Positions 36,762-46,300 are shown, counted from the stretch's first letter. The stretch is 53,116 nucleotides of DNA from Acetobacter pasteurianus subsp. pasteurianus LMG 1262 = NBRC 106471 (GCF_000285275.1 NZ_CADO01000014.1:1-53116); one strand, 5' to 3'. Numbers and translations: made by a program. Notes: generated by a model from the letters alone, not told the origin.

Positions 36762-37694
36762 TCAGGCGGCGTTGCGATCGGCCTGACCGATGTGCGGCAG
36801 AACCGTGGCCACAATGCCTGCGTCCAATGATTCATAATCATAATACCGGATTGTTTTGTACAGTTCCTCTCGCGTTTGCATACGGGGCAGCATGTCCTGC
36901 GTACCGCCTGTGCGTGCAATGGTTTTGTACAAATCCTCCTGCGCCTTATTGGCCGCCCGTAGGGAACTGACAGGCCAGATGACCATACGGTACCCCATAT
37001 CTTCAAACTGAGATGCCGTGAAATAAGGAGAACGGCCAAATTCCGTCATGTTGGCAAGCAGGGGTACATCGGGCATACGGCGTACAAACTCCCTGAACAT
37101 ATCTTCAGAAATCAGTGCTTCGGGGAAAATAGCATCTGCTCCGGCCTCGTAATACAAACGGGCGCGAGCTACTGCACCATCTAGTCCTTCTGAGCTGGCG
37201 GCATCTGTGCGGGCAATAATTACCATATCACGCCGGGCCTTGGCTGCTGCGGCCACCTTTTGTGCCATCTCCTGCGGGGTGGCGAGCTTTTTGTTATTCA
37301 GATGCCCGCATTTTTTGGGCAGGATCTGGTCCTCAATATGCACGGCAGCGGCACCGGCATCTTCAAAAGCCCTGACCATGTGCATAACATTCAGCACTTC
37401 ACCATATCCGGTATCACCATCTACCAAAAGCGGCAGGCCGGAGGCCCGTGCAATCTGGCGGATAAAGAAACACGCATCCTCAATAGTGATAATACCCAGA
37501 TCAGGCAGCCCCATGCTGGCAGACATGGCCGCGCCTGAAAGATAAAGAGCCTGAAAGCCGTTATCCTTGGCCTGCAATGCCGCCTGCCCGTTATGTGCAC
37601 CGGGAATTTGCATAATGCCCGGTTTGTTCAGCAAAGCGCGAAACCGCTGCCCGGCTGGTGTTTGCGGCAGATCCTTGCCTACCAGATATGTCAT
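36762..37694 (-). CDS. prpB: 2-Methylisocitrate lyase
   Basis: PrpB splits 2-methylisocitrate into pyruvate and succinate, the last step of the methylcitrate cycle. The 310-residue protein belongs to the isocitrate lyase superfamily, with VDGDTGYGE near residue 91, HIEDQ and the catalytic loop KKCGHLNNK containing C129. Its start overlaps the prpC stop by four bases. Confidence 0.95.
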   Translation of the reverse strand: MTYLVGKDLPQTPAGQRFRALLNKPGIMQIPGAHNGQAALQAKDNGFQALYLSGAAMSASMGLPDLGIITIEDACFFIRQIARASGLPLLVDGDTGYGEVLNVMHMVRAFEDAGAAAVHIEDQILPKKCGHLNNKKLATPQEMAQKVAAAAKARRDMVIIARTDAASSEGLDGAVARARLYYEAGADAIFPEALISEDMFREFVRRMPDVPLLANMTEFGRSPYFTASQFEDMGYRMVIWPVSSLRAANKAQEDLYKTIARTGGTQDMLPRMQTREELYKTIRYYDYESLDAGIVATVLPHIGQADRNAA

Positions 37695-38857
37695 GCTGCA
37701 TGCTCCAGACCATCGCGTTCACGCAGGGGCACAAAAGGCCGATTATCCGGCCCCACATAATTGGCAGACGGGCGAATGATTTTTCCATCCTGCCGCTGTT
37801 CCATAATGTGGGCGCACCACCCTGTTACGCGGGCAATTACAAAGATAGGTGTAAACATGGCCGTGGGAATACCCATGGCGTTGTAAGAAACCGCGCTGAA
37901 CCAATCCAGATTAGGGAACATCTTTTTCTGTTCATCCATAATCCGTTCAATCCGCTCGGCAACATGATACAGCCGCATGTTGCCATTACGGCGTGAAAGG
38001 TTACGTGCGGTTTCCTTGATAATCTCGTTGCGCGGATCTGCTATGGTATAAACCGGGTGCCCAAAACCGATGATGACTTCACGATTTTCCAGACGCCTGA
38101 GAATATCCTCCTCGGCCTCATCCGCTGTGCGATAGCGTTGCTGAATATCCAGCGCCACCTCATTGGCACCACCATGCTTGGGGCCACGCAGGGCACCTAT
38201 GGCGGCTGTTACGGCGGAATACATATCCGAACCCGTGCCAGCCACCACTCTGGCGGTAAATGTGGAGGCGTTGAATTCATGCTCGGCATACAGAATAAGG
38301 GATGTGTGCATGGCCTGCACCCAATCCTCCGATGGTGCTTTGCCATGCAGAAGATGTAAAAAGTGCCCGCCCACGCTTTCATCATCCGTATTGGTATCTA
38401 TCCGCCGACCGTGGTTGGAGAAATGATACCAATACAGCAACATGGAGCCTAACGAGGCCACAAGCCTATCCGCAATATCCCGCGCACCGGCGGTGGGGCA
38501 ATCGCTCCGTTCTGGCAGTGCACAGCCCAGAACGGAAACCGCCGTGCGCAAAACATCCATAGGGTGTGTAGCGGCTGGCAGACGTTCCAGAGCGGCACGC
38601 ACAATGGCAGGAATATCCCGCATGCTGGCCAGATGCCGCCTGTAGGCTTCCAGCTCTGCACTATTGGGCAGATAACCGTGAATAAGAAGGTGTGCGACCT
38701 CCTCAAACGTGCTGGCGCGTGCAAGATCTTTGATATCGTACCCACGATAATGCAGATCATTCCCGCTCTGCCCCACAGTGCTGAGCGCCGTGTTGCCCGC
38801 AACCGTGCCTGACAGCGCAACAGATTTTTTTGGTTTTCTGTGCAGATGCGTTGTCAT
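37691..38857 (-). CDS. prpC: 2-Methylcitrate synthase
   Basis: PrpC condenses propionyl-CoA with oxaloacetate. The 388-residue citrate-synthase-fold protein has [33 protein letters not shown] and [13 protein letters not shown] with the catalytic histidine. It overlaps prpB by four bases and follows prpD after 32 bases. Confidence 0.95.
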   Translation of the reverse strand: MTTHLHRKPKKSVALSGTVAGNTALSTVGQSGNDLHYRGYDIKDLARASTFEEVAHLLIHGYLPNSAELEAYRRHLASMRDIPAIVRAALERLPAATHPMDVLRTAVSVLGCALPERSDCPTAGARDIADRLVASLGSMLLYWYHFSNHGRRIDTNTDDESVGGHFLHLLHGKAPSEDWVQAMHTSLILYAEHEFNASTFTARVVAGTGSDMYSAVTAAIGALRGPKHGGANEVALDIQQRYRTADEAEEDILRRLENREVIIGFGHPVYTIADPRNEIIKETARNLSRRNGNMRLYHVAERIERIMDEQKKMFPNLDWFSAVSYNAMGIPTAMFTPIFVIARVTGWCAHIMEQRQDGKIIRPSANYVGPDNRPFVPLRERDGLEHAA

Positions 38858-38889
38858 TGTTCTATTCCTTCCTGTGCGTTATCGCCTGT

Positions 38890-40452
38890 TTAGGAAGCCA
38901 GAGCCGTAGAGGTAGCAGCCGTAACCGTAGCGGGCTTGGCCTGCCCGAAATTGAAAATGCCTTCCGCAGTGTTCTGGCGGATATCCCGCTCCGGAATGGC
39001 GATTTCCAGCATGTGCAGTTCTCCGGCTTTCAGGTTGGGCAGGTTTTGCACAATATCCAAAAACCTCTCGGCTTCCTGATGCGGCACAATACCTTCTGAA
39101 AGTGTCTGGAACTTACGGATATAATCAGCCCGCTGCCACGGCGTGGCCCCCAGAGTATGAGCGTTGGCAACAGCCAGTTCATCCGCAATAACCGAGCCAT
39201 CCTTCATGCGGATAACAATGCGGCCACCAAAGGCTTTTTTGTCTGGATCTGTTTCGTGATACCTTTGTGTCCACTCAGGTTTTTCTATTGTGTGGATCTT
39301 GCGCCAGAGCCGCACGGTATCTGGCCTGCGGGCACGTTCTGGCGCGTAGGAATGCACGTGGTGCCAGCTACCATCCTGCAAGGCCACGGCCACAATATAC
39401 ATGATGGAATGATCCAGCGTTTCCCGCGAGGCTTGCGGATCAAACTTTTGCGGATCGTTCGAGCCCGTGCCAATAACGTAATGTGTGTGATGGCTGGTTT
39501 CTATCAGCACATCATCAACATCATCCCAGTTTTTGATTTTCTGGCCCATACGAAAGGCAAGATCAATAAGCGCCTGGCTTTGATATTCTGCCGAATGTTC
39601 CTTGGTGAAGGATGACAGAATAGCGCGTTTGGGTTCACCCATTTCTGGCAATGGCACACGATAATGCGCATTTTTACCATCCAGCATCCAGGCAATAACA
39701 CCATCTTCCCCTTCATAAATCGGGGTTGGAGATGTTTCGCCCATCATGGCGCGGTCAACGGCTTCTACCGCCATTTTGCTGGCATGGGCCGGGGCATAGG
39801 CTTTCCATGATGAAATTTCACCCTTGCGGCTTTGGCGCGTAGCGGTGGTAACGTGCAAAGCCTGCCCAATGGCCTGATAGATAACCGCTGGCGGCAGGCG
39901 CATGAGCGTGCCAATACCCGCAGCCACAGATGGGCCAAGATGCGCCACATGATCTATCTTGTGTTTGTGCAAACAAATGGCACGGGCAAGATCTATCTGA
40001 ATTTCATACCCCGTGGCGGCACCACGGATTAAATCTGCACCGCTGCGGCGGCACTGCTGGGCAACCGCCAGAATGCCGGGAATATTATCGCCCGGATGAG
40101 AATATTCTTCCGCTAAAAACGTATCATGAAAATCCAGCTCACGCACGGCAGTGCCATTGGCCCATGCGGCCCATTCTGCATGCACACGCACATTTGGCCC
40201 CATGCCAAACACCGTGGCGCCACCTTCCCGCCGATGTGCCAGAGCCTCGGCCCGCGCGCTCATTACGGAATGACGGTTTACAGAGGCCATGGCAACAGAT
40301 GCGTTATCTATCAGCCGGTTGATAATCATATCCGTAACTGCGGCCTCCACCGGCACCGGATCTGCCGCCACCTGCGCAATTTTCCACGCAAGCTGTTCGG
40401 ACCGTGGCAGACGGTCGCTTTCTGGATGAACACGCACATCATGATACTGCAT
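38890..40452 (-). CDS. prpD: 2-Methylcitrate dehydratase
   Basis: PrpD dehydrates 2-methylcitrate. The 520-residue protein is a MmgE/PrpD family member, with [36 protein letters not shown] and [12 protein letters not shown]. The start at 40452 has a strong ribosome site (GAGGT, seven bases). No acnD or prpF appears, matching the PrpD-type rather than AcnD-type pathway. It heads the prpD-C-B-synthetase operon, divergent from its likely regulator. Confidence 0.95.
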   Translation of the reverse strand: MQYHDVRVHPESDRLPRSEQLAWKIAQVAADPVPVEAAVTDMIINRLIDNASVAMASVNRHSVMSARAEALAHRREGGATVFGMGPNVRVHAEWAAWANGTAVRELDFHDTFLAEEYSHPGDNIPGILAVAQQCRRSGADLIRGAATGYEIQIDLARAICLHKHKIDHVAHLGPSVAAGIGTLMRLPPAVIYQAIGQALHVTTATRQSRKGEISSWKAYAPAHASKMAVEAVDRAMMGETSPTPIYEGEDGVIAWMLDGKNAHYRVPLPEMGEPKRAILSSFTKEHSAEYQSQALIDLAFRMGQKIKNWDDVDDVLIETSHHTHYVIGTGSNDPQKFDPQASRETLDHSIMYIVAVALQDGSWHHVHSYAPERARRPDTVRLWRKIHTIEKPEWTQRYHETDPDKKAFGGRIVIRMKDGSVIADELAVANAHTLGATPWQRADYIRKFQTLSEGIVPHQEAERFLDIVQNLPNLKAGELHMLEIAIPERDIRQNTAEGIFNFGQAKPATVTAATSTALAS

Positions 40453-40557
40453 TGTTTTTACCTCATGATCGGAATTTGATCGTGAGGGGAGTGTTGCAGA
40501 GTGTTGTTTTGAGCGGCAGAGAGATAAGAGTAAAAAGAGGCGAAGGGAATGTTCCCG

Positions 40558-40579
40558 TTTGCGAAGTTTGCGAAGTTCG
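40558..40579. promoter_or_regulatory. Tandem repeat, probable operator of the prp regulator
   Basis: TTTGCGAAG occurs twice head to tail (40558-40566, 40567-40575), followed by TTCG as a partial third unit. RamB/PrpR-type relatives of the adjacent regulator bind TTTGC-containing sites. Its position right before the regulator start codon and about 110 bases before prpD suits autoregulation plus control of the operon. Confidence 0.55.
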
Positions 40580-40583
40580 TACC

Positions 40584-41999
40584 ATGCCACAAACCAGAAC
40601 CAAGCTTTTTGCTGGCCCGCGCTTGCGGCAGTTGCGCCAACGCGAAACCCTGACCCAAGCCAACTTGGCAGACATGCTTGACATATCACCAAGTTACCTT
40701 AACCAGTTAGAACGTAACCACCGGCCTGTTCCGCACCCCCTGTTGCAAAAGCTGTGTGAACGCTTTGACCTGACCCCGGCATGGTTCAGCAACACCAAAG
40801 AAGCCCATACCGTGCAGGCCATGCGCGAAACCATGGCAGACCCTGTATTTAAAAATGCATCCTTACCTTTGGCCAAAATGGCAGATGCCGTACATGCCAA
40901 CCCGGATTTATGCGCAGCATTTTTAACCCTTTACCGCGCCTATAAATTTGAGCAGGAGCGTGAAAGCGACACCCTTTCTCCCTCCCCTCCGCTGGAGCCA
41001 TATGAAACGGTAGGAGACTGGGTACAGCAACATCGCAACTATTTTCATGAACTCGATTGTGCTGCCGAAAAATTTTACGAAAATCTTGATCTCGAAAACG
41101 GCTTGGCCGAAGCCTTAAAAACCTATCTGCTTGATCAGCACGGCTTGCACACGCAGCAAGACCCGGCGCTGGAAGAAGGCGGGCTGGTGTGGCGGATAGA
41201 CCGGCACCGCCGCACCATTCTTTTACCCCCAGACCAACCGCCGGAAAGCACGCTGTTCTATCTGGCGCAGATTATTGGCCAACGAGACCATACCCGCCTG
41301 ATAAGCAGCATTTTACGGCGTGAAGGCCCCAAAGAGAAAAACGCGCTGGAACTGGGCCGTGTTTATCTGGGCAACTACTTTGCCGGGGCCTTGCTGTTGC
41401 CCTATACGCGCTTCCTGCACGCAGCACAGACCATGCGTTATGATATTGAGCGCCTGCGCCGCCATTTTGGCACCAGTTTTGAACAGATAAGTCACAGGTT
41501 AAGCACATTGCAGCGCCCGGGCATGGAGGGTATTCCCTTTTATTTTCTCAAACTGGATATTGCGGGAAATATTCTTAAAAGTTTTTCTGCCAACCGTTTT
41601 TCTCAGGCACGGTTTGGTGGCCCCTGCCCGTTGTGGAACATCTTTCGGGCTTTTGCCACACCGGGGCAGGTACAGGTACAGCTTTCTCAAACCACGGATG
41701 ATTCCATTTACCTCAACGTTGCCCGCACAGTGGGGCATGAGGGCGTAACCTATACAGACCGCCCACGGCAGATTGCCATTGTGCTGGGCTGCACCATAAG
41801 CGATGCCGCAAAAACGGTTTATGCAGATGGTTTAAACCTGAATGACCACAGATTGGTTGTGCCCATTGGCCCCGGCTGCCGCGCCTGTGTGCGGGATAAT
41901 TGCAGCCACAGATCTTTGCCTGTTTCGGGCCGGATGCTGGATACAGGAAGTGATGCCAGAGGCGTTGTGCCCTACCGGGCCCTACCTGAAAAACCCTGA
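40584..41999 (+). CDS. Short-chain fatty acyl transcriptional regulator (ScfR/PrpR-RamB type)
   Basis: The 471-residue protein has an XRE helix-turn-helix (about residues 10-64, [21 protein letters not shown]), an IrrE-like middle region and the family's C-terminal part with C432, C435 and C440 in [10 protein letters not shown], which may bind a cofactor. Relatives sense acyl-CoA and switch propionate or acetate genes. Divergence from prpD supports control of this operon. Start 40584 gives the family N-terminus ([18 protein letters not shown]). Confidence 0.88.
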   Translation: MPQTRTKLFAGPRLRQLRQRETLTQANLADMLDISPSYLNQLERNHRPVPHPLLQKLCERFDLTPAWFSNTKEAHTVQAMRETMADPVFKNASLPLAKMADAVHANPDLCAAFLTLYRAYKFEQERESDTLSPSPPLEPYETVGDWVQQHRNYFHELDCAAEKFYENLDLENGLAEALKTYLLDQHGLHTQQDPALEEGGLVWRIDRHRRTILLPPDQPPESTLFYLAQIIGQRDHTRLISSILRREGPKEKNALELGRVYLGNYFAGALLLPYTRFLHAAQTMRYDIERLRRHFGTSFEQISHRLSTLQRPGMEGIPFYFLKLDIAGNILKSFSANRFSQARFGGPCPLWNIFRAFATPGQVQVQLSQTTDDSIYLNVARTVGHEGVTYTDRPRQIAIVLGCTISDAAKTVYADGLNLNDHRLVVPIGPGCRACVRDNCSHRSLPVSGRMLDTGSDARGVVPYRALPEKP

Positions 42000-42043
42000 T
42001 ATTTTATAAGGAAGAAGATAGTCTGGTGGGGCAAGGGGAACTT

Positions 42044-42187
42044 AAAAGACCTATCTGGAATGACCGGGGATGCAAAAACATTCCAGATAGGAACCGGGGA
42101 TTGAACGGGATAAATCAAGACGAACCAAGAGTTGTCGCGACGATGCCCCTTGCCCCACCAGCAGAAACGCCTTCATCGCCGCGACAA
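42044..42187 (-). ncRNA. Candidate Fur-regulated small RNA
   Basis: A minus-strand transcript starting near 42187 would open with a hairpin: 14-base arms at 42174-42187 and 42132-42145 with one wobble. Its large loop contains a G-rich segment at 42146-42161. It would end at a perfect 13-pair hairpin (42050-42062 with 42079-42091) followed by TCTTTT. Beyond that, 42023-42038 is a perfect 16-base complement of the loop segment, allowing a pseudoknot in read-through RNA. No ribosome site fits the short frame inside. I match it to no known RNA family. Confidence 0.55.
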
Positions 42188-42191
42188 TTTT

Positions 42192-42221
42192 GATAATAAG
42201 AACCATTCTCAATAAACGCAA
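42192..42221 (-). promoter_or_regulatory. Fur-like box over a minus-strand promoter
   Basis: GATAATAAGAACCATTCTC (42192-42210) agrees with the classical 19-base Fur box at 15 positions by my count. On the minus strand it covers TATTAT (-10, 42193-42198) and the 17-base spacer from TTGCGT (-35, 42216-42221). Iron-loaded Fur bound here would block the promoter. The predicted start falls at the first arm of the structured RNA. Confidence 0.6.
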
Positions 42222-42224
42222 CAT

Positions 42225-42266
42225 AAAAAAGCAGGGGGGGAGAACTTTTTTGCTCTCCACCCCTGC
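42225..42266 (-). terminator. Intrinsic terminator of yfdX
   Basis: On the minus strand, a GC-rich stem (GCAGGGGTGGAGA pairing with TCTCCCCCCCTGC, one mismatch) is followed by six Ts. It lies 21 bases past the yfdX stop codon. Confidence 0.88.
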
Positions 42267-42287
42267 CTTGCAACACAGTATGTTGTT

Positions 42288-42968
42288 TTAGTTGGATTTT
42301 TTAGACGGTGTGGAAGGAGCCACTTTTTCCACCACATCGTCAGAAACAAAAACAATGCCATCCAGAAGCTGGTTAAGCGCTTCTACAGCCTGCTGAGGCT
42401 GGCGGCCTTCTGTAAACACTTTTGCGCGGTACAGAGCGCCTTCGCTCTGTTCCAGTGGTGCAAGGGCCAAAATGAAGTCTGCATCTTCACCCACAACCTG
42501 CAGGCTCTGCTGTGCCTGCTGGGTCTGCCCTGCCTGGAACTGCTTGTTGGCGTTAGCCAGTGCTGCCTGTTTTTCTGGAGCCAGTGTTTCGCTTACAATA
42601 AATTCACCGCCAACTGGCACCCATGTTGTGGGGTTGGCAACTGGCGTATGGTTTGCAGAAACCGGATGCTGCGGGGCTGGCTGAAGCTGGCTTTCTGTCG
42701 CAAAGAACTTCTTGTTATCTGCACTGGCGGCCTTGAAGCGCTTTTGCGCATCATACAGCGGCGGAATGGCGGCATCTGTTTTGCCCTGAGCCAGCAGATC
42801 ACGCGCCTGAAACACATCCATCATGGCTTTCTGGCCATCAACGGAAAGGCGATGCATGGCATGGCCAGCCTTGAACTTTTCCCACGTGGTGTGCACGGTG
42901 CCTGCCTGTGCCACAGAAAAACTGGTGAGCAATACAGCAGATGCTGCAAAAAGAGCTTTTAAACGCAT
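42288..42968 (-). CDS. yfdX: YfdX-family periplasmic protein
   Basis: The 226-residue protein has a signal peptide (cut after AQA, residue 22) and a YfdX domain: GQKAMMDVFQARDLLAQGKTDAAIPPLYDAQKRF and EAALANANKQF-like helices through to ALNQLLDGIVFVSDD. In enterics YfdX belongs to the acid-response regulon and is a periplasmic helical protein; in an acetic acid bacterium a link to acid stress is attractive but inferred. It is transcribed alone, with a terminator downstream and an AT-rich divergent region upstream. Confidence 0.87.
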   Translation of the reverse strand: MRLKALFAASAVLLTSFSVAQAGTVHTTWEKFKAGHAMHRLSVDGQKAMMDVFQARDLLAQGKTDAAIPPLYDAQKRFKAASADNKKFFATESQLQPAPQHPVSANHTPVANPTTWVPVGGEFIVSETLAPEKQAALANANKQFQAGQTQQAQQSLQVVGEDADFILALAPLEQSEGALYRAKVFTEGRQPQQAVEALNQLLDGIVFVSDDVVEKVAPSTPSKKSN

Positions 42969-43117
42969 AAAAACTAATCCAAACTGATTTAAATTTTCAA
43001 AAGATAACGGATGATATCCTGAAAATTAATTTAATGCGCCGGGTGGGGTGATACAATTCATCTATATTAAAAAATATATTATAGTCAGGCGTTTTTTATT
43101 TATTGTCTGATACCTGA

Positions 43118-43465
43118 ATGTTCTTTCTTCTCAAAACTCTGCTTTCAGCTCTCATTATTGCTCTGGTTTCCACTTTGGCGCGCCGTTACCCCGGATTTGG
43201 CGCGCTGGTTGCTGCCCTACCCCTTGTTTCCGTATTTGGCATGATCTGGCTTTGGCTGGAAACGCATGATCCCGCACGGATGGAAGCCCATGTGAGTGCC
43301 ACGTTCTGGTATGTGCTGCCTTCCCTGCCCATGTTTTTGTTCATGCCGTGGCTGATGCGGTGTGGCGTGCATTTCTGGCCCGCGCTGGCCAGTGGCTGCG
43401 GCTTAACCATTGTTTTGTACCTGCTGATGATCTGGGCTGGCCCTTGGCTTGGCATCAGCCAATAA
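43118..43465 (+). CDS. DUF3147-type small membrane protein
   Basis: The 115-residue inner-membrane protein has four hydrophobic helices: residues 4-22, 27-47, 62-80 and 90-110. The sequence RRYPGFGALVAALPLVSVFGMIWLWLE is typical of the DUF3147 family, whose role is unknown. It diverges from yfdX across a 149-base AT-rich region. Confidence 0.8.
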   Translation: MFFLLKTLLSALIIALVSTLARRYPGFGALVAALPLVSVFGMIWLWLETHDPARMEAHVSATFWYVLPSLPMFLFMPWLMRCGVHFWPALASGCGLTIVLYLLMIWAGPWLGISQ

Positions 43466-43487
43466 AACCTCTTGCCAGCAGAGTCGC

Positions 43488-43532
43488 CCACAGATTCTGC
43501 GGATGCTCCGGTGGGTAAGCCTGTGGATAACG
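43488..43532. repeat. 45-bp repeat, copy 1, with DnaA box
   Basis: It is identical over 45 bases to 44950-44994. The unit has CCACAG near one end and CTGTGG near the other, with a small inner hairpin (CGGATGCTCCG). It ends in TGTGGATAA (43522-43530), the exact complement of the consensus DnaA box. Confidence 0.9.
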
Positions 43533-43580
43533 TGTACAACCTACGTGAAAATTGTGGCTTGTACCGCTTTCTCCCAACAC

Positions 43581-44366
43581 TTACCGCCGTATTTTGCGCG
43601 GTGACGGCAAGCGCCAGAAACTCTGCTTAATGGTGTCCGCCACCGCCGGAAACGGATCTACCCCTGTATTGCGAATAAGGGTTGCCACAGTCACCTGATC
43701 GCAATGTGGAGAACGTTGCACGTTCTTGCAGACATACACGCCCGCAGCCTGACGATGTGCGGAATACACAGCCTTCCATGTAGAAGACGGTACAAACACG
43801 TGGTCTGGCCCAATGGTTGAAATAGGATGCCCATGAAAAGCAGGGCCGGTGACCACATACACATCACCCTCCTGCACAGCCAATTCCCGCACCGTGTATT
43901 CAATACGTGCCCAAATACCCTGATTAAGCACAATGGATTGCGGTACCATGTTGGAATACGCAAAAGTTTCAAATTGTGCTGTAGGCGTTGGCTGGTCCGC
44001 ACTGAGGGCCATGTGCCCTCTGCTATAGCCGGATTTTTTGTAATCCTGATCTCGGCTGCCATCTGGCCAGCGGGAATCTGCATAAAAAGTGCCTGCACGC
44101 ATCAAGCGTTCTGCAAGGCGCACATTATTGGCCTGCAAATGCTCCGCCGCCCACAAAGGTGTGTGCGTGACAGATGAAACCAAAACAGCATAGCCTGTGT
44201 TACAAAGCAGTTCTGTCTGCTTTAGCATGAAAGGCCGCGTTAGGGCGGGCAATCTGTTTTCTGGCCCAAAAGCCTGACATGCTGCGTTTTCCTGCGCCCA
44301 AGCAGCAGAAACTGGCAGGCTGGCCAAAACCACGCCCAAGCATATTTTCGCAACACGCACACTCAT
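43581..44366 (-). CDS. Secreted DNA/RNA non-specific endonuclease
   Basis: The 261-residue protein has a signal peptide (cut after AWA, residue 24) and a beta-beta-alpha-metal nuclease domain. The catalytic motif reads SRGH at 115-118, followed by M, where most relatives have DRGH; H118 is kept, as are N148, W152 and E156 in LNQGIWARIE. The enzyme would act in the periplasm or outside the cell, on scavenged or invading DNA. It is flanked by the 45-bp repeats together with the next gene. Confidence 0.87.
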   Translation of the reverse strand: MSVRVAKICLGVVLASLPVSAAWAQENAACQAFGPENRLPALTRPFMLKQTELLCNTGYAVLVSSVTHTPLWAAEHLQANNVRLAERLMRAGTFYADSRWPDGSRDQDYKKSGYSRGHMALSADQPTPTAQFETFAYSNMVPQSIVLNQGIWARIEYTVRELAVQEGDVYVVTGPAFHGHPISTIGPDHVFVPSSTWKAVYSAHRQAAGVYVCKNVQRSPHCDQVTVATLIRNTGVDPFPAVADTIKQSFWRLPSPRKIRR

Positions 44367-44510
44367 TGCACGGATACCAGCGTGAAGCCCTGTTTTGAAT
44401 ACACAATGCTGCCTTTGTTGAATGCCATAAAATACGAAATACCTTTATAGAAAAGATAACGCCCAAACAAAGGCACATAAAACCCAATCAGCCACAGTTA
44501 TGGAGCAGAA

Positions 44511-44903
44511 ATGGAGCAGCCCTCACCTTCCAGCACCGATACACCAGAGGCCCTGCGTGAACGCCGCACGCAAATGATAACGGCAAAACTACCCACCAAA
44601 ATGCGCCGTGGCATACAGTGGTTACGCAAACCCGAGCAAAAATGGGTGCGTCTGCCATCTGGGCTGCTGTTAATTCTGGGTGGGCTGCTTTCTTTTTTAC
44701 CTGTGTTGGGTGTGTGGATGCTGCCCTTGGGGATTTTACTGCTGGCGGAAGATATTCCGCTCTTTCAAAGCCTGAGCGGTAAGATGTTGGGATGGATTGC
44801 CCGGCGCAAGCCCTCGTGGTTGGGCATTGCTGAAAACGAAACAGAAGAAGAAGCCTTCCTGCGCGTTCAGACCTTTCTGGAGCAGGATTTATACCATCCC
44901 TGA
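44511..44903 (+). CDS. Small membrane protein of unknown function
   Basis: The 130-residue protein has a charged N-terminus (RERRTQMITAKLPTKMRRG), two adjacent hydrophobic stretches (about residues 48-80, GLLLILGGLLSFLPVLGVWMLP) and an acidic C-terminal tail. It diverges from the nuclease gene. I recognise no functional family. Confidence 0.7.
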   Translation: MEQPSPSSTDTPEALRERRTQMITAKLPTKMRRGIQWLRKPEQKWVRLPSGLLLILGGLLSFLPVLGVWMLPLGILLLAEDIPLFQSLSGKMLGWIARRKPSWLGIAENETEEEAFLRVQTFLEQDLYHP

Positions 44904-44949
44904 AGTTTTTATCCGCAGCCATCTTGACTGCCAAGCTTAGTGGCCTTGT

Positions 44950-44994
44950 CCACAGATTCTGCGGATGCTCCGGTGGGTAAGCCTGTGGATAACG
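44950..44994. repeat. 45-bp repeat, copy 2, with DnaA box
   Basis: Perfect copy of 43488-43532, in the same orientation, with its TGTGGATAA at 44984-44992. Weaker similarity continues about 15 bases beyond the right end (ACAACC, then GTGA). Confidence 0.9.
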
Positions 44995-45194
44995 GGCACA
45001 ACCCATGTGAGTCACGCTGATGATTTGCCCATACCCTGTATAAATCTGGGCACTCTGCTGAATGCGTTTTTCATGGTTCTACTAACCATCCCGCATCATG
45101 CATGGCTGTAATTTTCATGATATCAGCCCAAGAATATAGTCAACCGCCCCCCTGCCCGATATGAACCCTAAAAATATTTTCATATTAGGGCCAT

Positions 45195-46295
45195 ATGATG
45201 GGTAAATATAACAAAAATATAGAAATACAGCTGATGCGCATTATCTCCATTGCCTTGGTTGTTATGGCGCATCAGGCATCACTTCGTACCAATATCCACC
45301 CACATTTTGGAGAAAGCCTGGGAACAGTATTACGCCCTTGGTTGGGTGTAGATATTTTCTTTGTTATATCCGGTTATTTCATGGGCTATATGGTTTTGGG
45401 TAAATCCAAACCCAATATGGCATTGGCAGAAAAAGTTTCCTTCTCCCTCGATTTCTTCAAGAAAAGATTTCTCAGGCTTTTTCCTGCTGCCTTTTTCTGG
45501 ATCACCGTAACACTCACAGCGGGCCTTATTTCATCCAATCGCGGCTTGTGGGGGGATCAAACCAGCCTGTTCTATAAATGGCTGACTTCTATTTTATATA
45601 TCAGAAACTTTGAAAATGCAGCCTCTCCCAGCCCCTTAGGCTGGTATTGGTCTTTATCGCTTGAAAACCAGTTTTATATTGTTCTGCCGCTTTTATTCTT
45701 CACCATAGGCAGAAAGTTTTTTATCCCCTTCGTTTATGCTTTGGCTGTTCTGCTGCTTTTCTGGCTACCCGGTGGCGTTGATTGGGGATGGTACCGCCCC
45801 ACAGGGTTTATATGGGGGCTTATTGCTTATCATCTTGTGAATACACAGGGGATAGGTGATGTTATACGTGCAAAAGCACCACAAATTCCTGCAACACTTT
45901 CTGTCTTTCTGCTTATTTTTGGCCTTGTTGCGTCTACAGCCGTCCCTGCTGCATTTCAGAACCAGATGATGCCTTTTGCCATCAGCATTGTCTCTATTCT
46001 GGCGTGTGTGTGCGTGGTGTATGCGGCCTTAAAATGCGGCACGTTGACTGTGCCAAAACCACTGGCCTTTCTAAGCTACTGGGGTGGTGAAATTACTTAC
46101 TCCTTTTATCTGTGCCACATTGTTGTGTGGGATATTATGCAGGATATCCGCCAGTCTTACGGTTTAAGAATATCATCCGAACTTTTTGCTGCTTCCGGCA
46201 TCAGCATGGCCATTCTTTTTGCCACGCTCTCTTATTCCTTTATTGAATTACCATTTTATAAAAAGAAATCTGATCTGGAACCAACACTCAAGTAA
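45195..46295 (+). CDS. Acyltransferase-3 family membrane protein
   Basis: The 366-residue protein has about ten membrane helices. It shows the acyltransferase-3 hallmarks: a start with RIISIALVVMAHQ (catalytic-type His26), GVDIFFVISGYF at 51-62, a Lys/Arg-rich loop KKRFLRLFPAAFFW, and WSLSLENQFY. Such enzymes move acetyl or other acyl groups onto surface sugars. Base composition is AT-richer than the flanks, suggesting transfer. A strong terminator follows. Confidence 0.88.
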   Translation: MMGKYNKNIEIQLMRIISIALVVMAHQASLRTNIHPHFGESLGTVLRPWLGVDIFFVISGYFMGYMVLGKSKPNMALAEKVSFSLDFFKKRFLRLFPAAFFWITVTLTAGLISSNRGLWGDQTSLFYKWLTSILYIRNFENAASPSPLGWYWSLSLENQFYIVLPLLFFTIGRKFFIPFVYALAVLLLFWLPGGVDWGWYRPTGFIWGLIAYHLVNTQGIGDVIRAKAPQIPATLSVFLLIFGLVASTAVPAAFQNQMMPFAISIVSILACVCVVYAALKCGTLTVPKPLAFLSYWGGEITYSFYLCHIVVWDIMQDIRQSYGLRISSELFAASGISMAILFATLSYSFIELPFYKKKSDLEPTLK

Positions 46296-46300
46296 CCACA

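Noticed and set aside
36332..36970. Plus-strand frame opposite the start of the acs-type gene and prpB end
   Set aside because: Cysteine- and histidine-rich shadow crossing two real genes.
42051..42176. A 41-codon frame inside the candidate small RNA
   Set aside because: Its ATG would lie about ten bases from the predicted transcript start, within a stem, with no ribosome site.
42192..42210. Fur box as regulator of yfdX
   Set aside because: It lies downstream of the yfdX terminator and points into the next minus-strand transcript, not at the yfdX promoter.
43488..44994. Replication origin suggested by DnaA boxes
   Set aside because: Only single boxes inside two repeats, no AT-rich unwinding region with clustered boxes, and no origin-linked genes nearby.
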